This document shows, piece after piece, positions 5,623 to 9,771 of a stretch of 9,771 bases of DNA. The DNA is from Actinomycetes bacterium. Its GTDB lineage: Bacteria > Actinomycetota > Acidimicrobiia > Acidimicrobiales > RAAP-2. The first letter of the stretch is position 1. Each line of letters begins with the position of its first letter. Location of the stretch: assembly GCA_021849765.1 (NCBI GenBank), contig JAJZSM010000044.1, positions 1-9,771 on the forward strand, read 5' to 3'. Position numbers and translations under genes: made by a program. The notes below the pieces were generated by a model that worked only from the letters and a program-made list of their open reading frames with translations, made no database searches and had not been told where the DNA came from.

Positions 5623-6819
5623 ATGACGGGCGTGGTAATCATCGACGAGCGCATCGACCACCTGCTCGGTGAGTTCCCGCCGTCCTCGACCGATGCCGTC
5701 ACTTTCCTCGGTGCGCAGTTCGACCTCGGACTCGCGTGGGCACACTTCCCCGAGGGTGATGGGGGAGTCGGTGGGACCCCAGCCGATCACTTGCGTGTCC
5801 TGCAGCGACTCGCCGGTGCCGGAGCCCCCACGGCGGCGAACCGCAATGTCATCGGCTACGGCATGGTCGCGCCGACCCTGGTCGTGCACGGCACCGACGA
5901 GCAGCGACGCCGCTATCTGCGCCCGCTTTTCACCGGCGAGGAGATCTGGTGCCAGTTGTTCTCCGAGCCCGGAGCGGGTAGTGACGTGGCGGCATTGTCG
6001 ACCCGCGCAGTTCGCGACGGCGACGAATGGCGCATCGACGGCCAAAAGGTGTGGACCACGCTCGCCCACGTCTCCGCCTTCGGGCTGCTAATCGCTCGCA
6101 CCGATCCCGACGTCACAAAGCACCGCGGGATGACCGCGTTCCTGGTGGACATGCGCGCCGCCGGCGTCGAGGTCCGGCCCCTGTACCAGATCACTGGTGA
6201 GGCGGAGTTCAACGAGTGCTTCTTTAATGGCGCGCGAGTCGGGGATGACCAGCGATTGGGTGACGTGGGCGACGGCTGGCGAGTGGCGCTGACGACGTTG
6301 ATGAACGAGCGGGTCTCCATCGGTGGCACCGTGCCGTCGCGCGGGTCGGGACTGATCGGTGAGGCCATGTCCATCTGGCGTGAGCGATGGTCTGCGCGTA
6401 CGGACCGCCACGCCCAGGCCATGCGCAGCGAACTGCTGGCGGCCTGGGTGCGCAACGAAGTCGCTCGGCTCACCAACTGGCGCGCGAGCGACCTGCGACG
6501 TGCGGGCACCCCCGGTCCAGAGGGTTCGGCGGCGAAGCTGGTCTTTGCCGAGGAGAACCAGCGCACGAGCGCGCTCTGTGTCGACCTGCTCGGTGCCGAC
6601 GGCATGCTGTACGGCTCGAACTACCCATTGGTGCGGCCCACCGAGTCGGCGTTCAACAGCGCCGATCCGCGCAAGGCCTTCCTTCGGATGCGTGCGAACT
6701 CGATCGAAGGCGGCACCAGCGAGGTCATGCGCAACATCATCGGCGAGCGCGTGCTCGGGCTCGCCGGCGAACCACGGGTGGACAAGGACCTGGCTTGGAA
6801 GGACGTCCCGCGAAGTTAG
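5623..6819 (+). CDS. Acyl-CoA dehydrogenase (FadE family)
   Basis: This 398-residue flavoenzyme introduces a trans-2 double bond into an acyl-CoA thioester and passes electrons to electron-transfer flavoprotein. The FAD-contacting segment CQLFSEPGAGSDVA (110-123) is typical, as are GQKVWTTLAHVS in the middle beta domain and NSIEGGTSEVMRNIIGERVLGL at the C-terminus. Glu362, in the IEGGTSE motif, aligns with the usual catalytic base. The ending PRVDKD...VPRS is common in actinobacterial long-chain or branched-chain members. Chain-length specificity cannot be read from sequence. The start is well supported by GAGGAGGA just upstream. Its stop overlaps the stop of the dienelactone hydrolase gene on the other strand by 4 bp. 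It lies some 3 kb from icmAB in a separate transcript, so a shared butyryl/isobutyryl-CoA pathway is only a possibility. Confidence 0.93.
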   Translation: MTGVVIIDERIDHLLGEFPPSSTDAVTFLGAQFDLGLAWAHFPEGDGGVGGTPADHLRVLQRLAGAGAPTAANRNVIGYGMVAPTLVVHGTDEQRRRYLRPLFTGEEIWCQLFSEPGAGSDVAALSTRAVRDGDEWRIDGQKVWTTLAHVSAFGLLIARTDPDVTKHRGMTAFLVDMRAAGVEVRPLYQITGEAEFNECFFNGARVGDDQRLGDVGDGWRVALTTLMNERVSIGGTVPSRGSGLIGEAMSIWRERWSARTDRHAQAMRSELLAAWVRNEVARLTNWRASDLRRAGTPGPEGSAAKLVFAEENQRTSALCVDLLGADGMLYGSNYPLVRPTESAFNSADPRKAFLRMRANSIEGGTSEVMRNIIGERVLGLAGEPRVDKDLAWKDVPRS

Positions 6820-7523
6820 ACGCGCGCCACGAGCTTTTCGGCGAAGAACTGGTACGTGCGTGATGTGGCGTCGTTAGCCGCGGCTTCGTTGAATACCGCC
6901 GGTCGTCCGTCACAGTTGAACCCGTGTTCCGCGTCGGCGTACCGGACGATCTCGGCGCCGTAGGGCGAGGTGCTCGTCGTGACGCGAAGTGCCTCCACCT
7001 GCTCGACGGGGATTCCCTTGTCGAGGTCGCCGTAGAAGCCCATCCACGCACACTTCAGATCGCCCGCGAGTTCAAGGAGAGACGGCAGTCCGAACCGGCC
7101 CGTCTCGACGCCGCCGCCGTAGAACGTGGCGGCGGCGCCAGCCACCCCCAACGTCGCGGCGTAGAACGTCACCGAGCCACCCATGCAGTATCCGACGACA
7201 CCGGTGGAACCGGCCGTGTAGCCGGCGTCGGTGAGGAATCGGCTCGCTGCCAGCAGGTCGTCGGTCAACCCGTCGCGCGTGAGCGACCCAACGGCCGCCA
7301 TGGCTTCGGGGAACTGGTCGTAGGGGATTTCCGGCGAGCCGACGCGGTGGAACAGCTCTGGCGCCACGGCGTAGTAGCCCTGGTCGGCGAATCGTTGGGT
7401 CACCGCGCGAATGTGATCGTTGACGCCGAAGGCCTCCTGGAGCACGATTACCCCACGCGGTGCGGTCGCGTCGCCTGCGACCTGGATCGGTGTGCCCGTC
7501 TCCAATGCGTGACGAGTGGTCAT
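6816..7523 (-). CDS. Dienelactone hydrolase family protein
   Basis: This 235-residue alpha/beta hydrolase belongs to the dienelactone hydrolase group. The Cys-type nucleophile elbow is GYCMGG with Cys113. The acid is Asp168 in GDLDKGIP and the base is His200 in EHGFNCDGRPAVF, the full DLH triad. Glu30 in LQEAFGVN matches the residue that activates the cysteine in classical DLH. There is no signal peptide. True dienelactone hydrolases act in chloroaromatic breakdown, but most family members act on unknown esters or lactones, and no aromatic-ring gene is nearby. It is the last gene of the M20-DsbA-DLH operon: its ATG overlaps the stop of the DsbA-like gene in an ATGA junction. A weak AAGGGA lies about 11 nt upstream. 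Confidence 0.9.
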   Translation of the reverse strand: MTTRHALETGTPIQVAGDATAPRGVIVLQEAFGVNDHIRAVTQRFADQGYYAVAPELFHRVGSPEIPYDQFPEAMAAVGSLTRDGLTDDLLAASRFLTDAGYTAGSTGVVGYCMGGSVTFYAATLGVAGAAATFYGGGVETGRFGLPSLLELAGDLKCAWMGFYGDLDKGIPVEQVEALRVTTSTSPYGAEIVRYADAEHGFNCDGRPAVFNEAAANDATSRTYQFFAEKLVARV

Positions 7524-8122
7524 GAGAAATCTGGTCCCTTCGTTCGACTGCGCTTGAGTTCGAAGAACCCCGGTGTTGCGGCGACGGCGACCACGCCGTC
7601 GAAGAGCCGTCCGGCGTCTTCGCCCTTGGGAGCGGGCGTGACCACGGGCCCGAAGAAAGCGACGTCCCCGACGTGGATCACCGGTGTGCCGACGTCGAGG
7701 CCTACGGGGTCCATGCCCCGATGGTGACTGGCGCGAAGCAGTTCGTCGTACGTGGTGACCGAGCCCGACTCGGCGAGGTCGGCTTCGAGTCCGACCTCAG
7801 CCAAGGACTCTGCGATGATCGTGGGCACGTCGTCTAGACCGCCGACGTGCCGTCGATGGCCCATCGCGCTGTAGAGCGGCTCGATCACGGCGTTGCCGTG
7901 GCGCTGCTCGGCGGCGATCAGCACGCGCACCGGTGCCCACGCGTGGGCAAGGAATTTCTGGTACTCGTCGCTGAGATCGCGACCCTCGTTGAGTACGGCG
8001 AGGCTCATGACGTGAAAGCGAACCTCGAGGTCTCGCACGGACGCGGCCTCGAGCAGCCAGCGTGAAGTCATCCACGCCCAGGGACAAGCGGGATCAACCC
8101 AAAGGTCTACGGGCTGGGTCAT
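7520..8122 (-). CDS. DsbA-family thioredoxin-fold protein, Rv2466c-like, CPWA active site
   Basis: This 200-residue protein resembles mycobacterial Rv2466c, the mycothiol-dependent nitroreductase of the DsbA family. Shared blocks are DPxCPWxWxTSRW, RFHVMSLAVLNE, WAPVRVLIAAEQRHG, PLYSAMGHRRH, SHHRGMDPVG, DVGTPVIHV and AFFGPV, and the FFELKRSRT ending. The active site is Cys13-Pro-Trp-Ala16, whereas Rv2466c has CPWC, so only the nucleophilic cysteine remains. That suggests a monothiol mechanism with mycothiol or another low-molecular-weight thiol, not a dithiol relay. The cis-proline loop (GTP) is present. There is no signal peptide. The true start is ATG 8122: it has AAGGAG five bases upstream and overlaps the M20 stop in ATGA. 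The frame stays open further upstream only as a shadow of the M20 gene. Its own stop overlaps the DLH start. Confidence 0.87.
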   Translation of the reverse strand: MTQPVDLWVDPACPWAWMTSRWLLEAASVRDLEVRFHVMSLAVLNEGRDLSDEYQKFLAHAWAPVRVLIAAEQRHGNAVIEPLYSAMGHRRHVGGLDDVPTIIAESLAEVGLEADLAESGSVTTYDELLRASHHRGMDPVGLDVGTPVIHVGDVAFFGPVVTPAPKGEDAGRLFDGVVAVAATPGFFELKRSRTKGPDFS

Positions 8123-9525
8123 ACTTGCTCCTTCGCGTGGACGTACGCCTTGAGCACGGCCGAGACCACGTTGGTCACCCGTACTGCAGTGGGCAGATCG
8201 AGCATCTCGTCGATGCCGTGTGCGTTGGAGTGCGGTCCGAGGACCCCCGTCGCAACGAACTGGACGCCGGGGTAGCGGCGACCGAGGGAGGCGAGGAACG
8301 GGATCGAGCCGCCTTCGCCTGTGAAGGCGGCTTCCCGGCCAAAGGCGTCGGTCGACGCTTGATCGAGGGCGTCGGCCAGCCACGGCTCGAGCGCCGGCGC
8401 CACCCAGCCCTGGGCGGTGTTGGTTGCGTGCAACGAGATCTGTGCGCCCTCGGGGGGGTCGGTCAGCAGGGTCCGTTCGATGGCTGCGTACACGTCGAGG
8501 GGATCGACGGTCGGCGGCAGTCGCATCGAAAGCACCGCAGTCGTGCTCGGGCGCACGACGTTGCCCGCGATTGCGGGATCCGGCGCACCCCCGAGGCCGA
8601 TGATCGATAGGGCGGGGTACCACGTCTGTCGCACGATGCGCTCGGCGGCCGAGTCGCCCATGAGCTCGACCCCGGGAAGGGTCGGCATCTCGGTGGCGAG
8701 CAGGTCGTCGAACTCGTCGGCCAAGATCTGTGCTGCGGCGTGCACGTCATCGGGGATCGCGGCGTTGGCCTCGGGGAGCAGGACCATACCGGTGGAGGCG
8801 TCTTCGATGCGATCGAGGAGTTGGCGCAGAATCCGGAACGACGACGGAACCACACCACTCGCACTGCCACTGTGCACGCCGCGCTCGAGCACGCCGACGC
8901 GGACCTCGGTGTTCACCAGCCCGCGCAGTGAGGTTGTCACCCAGAGCCGGTCGTAGCTGAGGGCGCCCGAGTCGAGGCACACGAGCAGGCGCACGTCGCC
9001 GAGGGTGTCCTTCAGATCGTCGAGATAGGCCTCAAGGTCCTCGCTGCCGCTCTCCTCGCTCGCTTCGATCACGATGACGATCCGCGGGTGGGCGACGCCG
9101 TCGTTCTCGAGCGCGGCGACGGCGAGACCGGCGCTGAACGTCGAATAACCGTCATCGGAGATACCGCGCGCGTACACCTGGTCGCCTCGACGCACCGGTA
9201 CGAAGGGGTCCAGCCCGGCGGACCAATCGCCGAGCGGCGGTTGTTTGTCGAGATGGCCGTAGAGGATGACCGTCCCGTCGACGGGGGCGGTGGCCTCGAC
9301 GATGGCCGTGATCAACGGTGTTCGACCCTCGAGGTGGTGGACGAGGACTGTGGCGTTGGGAAGGGTGGCGGTGATCCAATCGGCGAGCAGGTTCGCCGCC
9401 CGGTCGAGCTCACCGTTGGCTGCCCACGACTCATCGAAGGACGGTGAGAGGCAGGGAATGGTCGCGTAGTCGAGGAGCGTTGGCAGCGCCAAGTGTTCGA
9501 AGTCTTGAAGGGTGAGTGCGGGCAC
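8119..9525 (-). CDS. M20 family metallopeptidase
   Basis: This 468-residue zinc-dependent amidohydrolase/dipeptidase has all M20 metal and catalytic positions visible. They are His91 and Asp93 in YGHLDKQPP, Asp124 in ARGISDDGYS, Glu157 (general base) and Glu158 in EASEESGS, Asp185 in CLDSG, and His436 in SNAHGIDE. The HLDKQPP and SDDGY variants mark a recognisable subgroup rather than damage. VHSGSASGVVPSSFRILRQL lies in the dimerisation (lid) domain. There is no signal peptide. The substrate is unknown; family members cleave dipeptides, N-acyl or carbamoyl amino acids. It is the first gene of the operon with DsbA-like and DLH proteins. The GTG start at 9525 has no ribosome site but has TAACCT seven bases upstream, consistent with a leaderless mRNA. 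Only 10 nt separate it from the glycosylase remnant upstream. Confidence 0.9.
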   Translation of the reverse strand: MPALTLQDFEHLALPTLLDYATIPCLSPSFDESWAANGELDRAANLLADWITATLPNATVLVHHLEGRTPLITAIVEATAPVDGTVILYGHLDKQPPLGDWSAGLDPFVPVRRGDQVYARGISDDGYSTFSAGLAVAALENDGVAHPRIVIVIEASEESGSEDLEAYLDDLKDTLGDVRLLVCLDSGALSYDRLWVTTSLRGLVNTEVRVGVLERGVHSGSASGVVPSSFRILRQLLDRIEDASTGMVLLPEANAAIPDDVHAAAQILADEFDDLLATEMPTLPGVELMGDSAAERIVRQTWYPALSIIGLGGAPDPAIAGNVVRPSTTAVLSMRLPPTVDPLDVYAAIERTLLTDPPEGAQISLHATNTAQGWVAPALEPWLADALDQASTDAFGREAAFTGEGGSIPFLASLGRRYPGVQFVATGVLGPHSNAHGIDEMLDLPTAVRVTNVVSAVLKAYVHAKEQV

Positions 9526-9532
9526 GCAAACG

Positions 9533-9561
9533 AGGTTAGCGGCCGGTTACGGGACCGTCGA
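9533..9561 (-). promoter_or_regulatory. Predicted leaderless promoter of the M20-DsbA-DLH operon
   Basis: On the minus strand TAACCT (9538-9533) is a TANNNT -10 placed seven bases before GTG 9525. TCGACG (9561-9556) matches TTGACA at 4 of 6 positions with an exact 17-nt spacer. The -10 overlaps the TAA stop of the upstream glycosylase frame. Absence of a Shine-Dalgarno site at the GTG supports leaderless initiation. Read-through from upstream is the alternative. Confidence 0.45.
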
Positions 9562-9771
9562 CCACGCGCCAACAGTAATGAGCGACCGCGGAACGGAACC
9601 CCTCGAAGGCTGCACCCGCGTCTCGCAAGGAGCGCTCATCGATCATTTCGTCGAGTCCGTGCAACTGGCTCCAGCCGTTTCGAACGCCGAAGTCACCGGC
9701 TGGAGAGAAGTCTTGCCGGTCTAAAGTGAACAAAATATACCGTTGATCGGACCTGTGGCCGATCTCTCCTA
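9536..9771 (-). CDS. HhH-GPD DNA glycosylase (AlkA-like), 3' part, possibly degenerate
   Basis: This frame is open to the right edge of the window, so its 5' end is missing; a TTG at 9733 is not a credible start. The last 77 or so residues align without gaps, from memory, to the C-terminal part of 3-methyladenine DNA glycosylase II, which excises alkylated bases. LFTLDRQDFSPAGDFGVRNGW matches the LF(S/T)LxRPDVFPxGDLGVRK segment including the catalytic Asp. GFRSAVAHYCWRVVD matches the YRSxAxWYLWR ending. The preceding helix-hairpin-helix motif, usually GIGPWTAEM, is here EIGHRSDQR, and the usual PWRPYRS is AFEGFRS. Codons near 9722-9748 are AT-rich (TTA, TAT, ATT, TTG), unlike the neighbours. 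It may be a divergent functional gene or a decaying one; the missing part would decide. Confidence 0.55.
   Translation of the reverse strand, partial: GEIGHRSDQRYILFTLDRQDFSPAGDFGVRNGWSQLHGLDEMIDERSLRDAGAAFEGFRSAVAHYCWRVVDGPVTGR

Noticed and set aside
8123..8623. Long N-terminal extension of the DsbA-like frame
   Set aside because: It is arginine-rich antisense-frame-like sequence lying wholly inside the M20 gene. The homology, the ribosome site and the ATGA overlap all point to ATG 8122.
9512..9729. Two short plus-strand frames at the right edge
   Set aside because: Both overlap the minus-strand glycosylase frame, which has family homology. They lack ribosome sites and motifs.
1..9771. A new defence, secretion or biosynthetic system
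   Set aside because: Every intact gene belongs to a recognised metabolic or housekeeping family. No nuclease/ATPase pair, CRISPR repeat, toxin-antitoxin pair, or large synthetase is present.

Overview
The window is GC-rich, almost fully coding chromosomal DNA, most likely from an actinobacterium (Actinomycetota). The pointers are leaderless-type promoters, many GTG starts, ATGA-overlapped operons, an Rv2466c/mycothiol-nitroreductase-like DsbA-family protein, and an icmAB-type acyl-CoA mutase like that of Streptomyces. Acidimicrobiia is possible but not provable here. There are no CRISPR arrays, tRNAs, rRNAs, transposases or recognisable phage genes. I see no new multi-gene defence or biosynthetic system: most of the window is housekeeping metabolism, and the interest lies in details.

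Layout, left to right. (1) Bases 1-80 are AT-rich (about 40% GC against about 71% in the next 80, counted by hand), carry two small hairpins, and abut the broken 3' end of an ECF sigma factor pseudogene (76-492, minus). That pseudogene also has an in-frame TAG at codon 18. (2) A minus-strand block reads trpE -> icmA -> icmB -> sigma pseudogene. The mutase pair has the Phe/Gln active-site signature of isobutyryl-CoA mutase rather than the Tyr/Arg of methylmalonyl-CoA mutase. (3) trpG runs on the plus strand, divergent from trpE across only 33 bp; one near-symmetric element, TAGGATA, can serve as a -10 in both directions. (4) A peptidase S51-like protein (minus) converges on trpG with a 2-bp gap and is divergent from an acyl-CoA dehydrogenase (plus) across 71 bp. 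(5) The acyl-CoA dehydrogenase overlaps tail-to-tail by 4 bp with a minus-strand three-gene operon: M20 metallopeptidase -> DsbA-like protein -> dienelactone hydrolase family protein, each junction an ATGA overlap. (6) At the right edge lies the 3' part of an AlkA-like HhH-GPD DNA glycosylase, open to the window edge, with a degraded HhH motif and AT-rich codons.

Functionally, trpE and trpG form the two-subunit anthranilate synthase that commits chorismate to tryptophan, here split into opposite transcripts from a shared spacer. IcmA and IcmB would form the B12-dependent mutase that interconverts isobutyryl-CoA and n-butyryl-CoA. The acyl-CoA dehydrogenase could act on related acyl-CoAs, but it is in a separate transcript, so this link is inference only. 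The M20/DsbA/DLH operon looks like a small catabolic or thiol-redox unit whose substrate cannot be read from sequence. Family assignments come from recognising motifs by eye; no database search was run.
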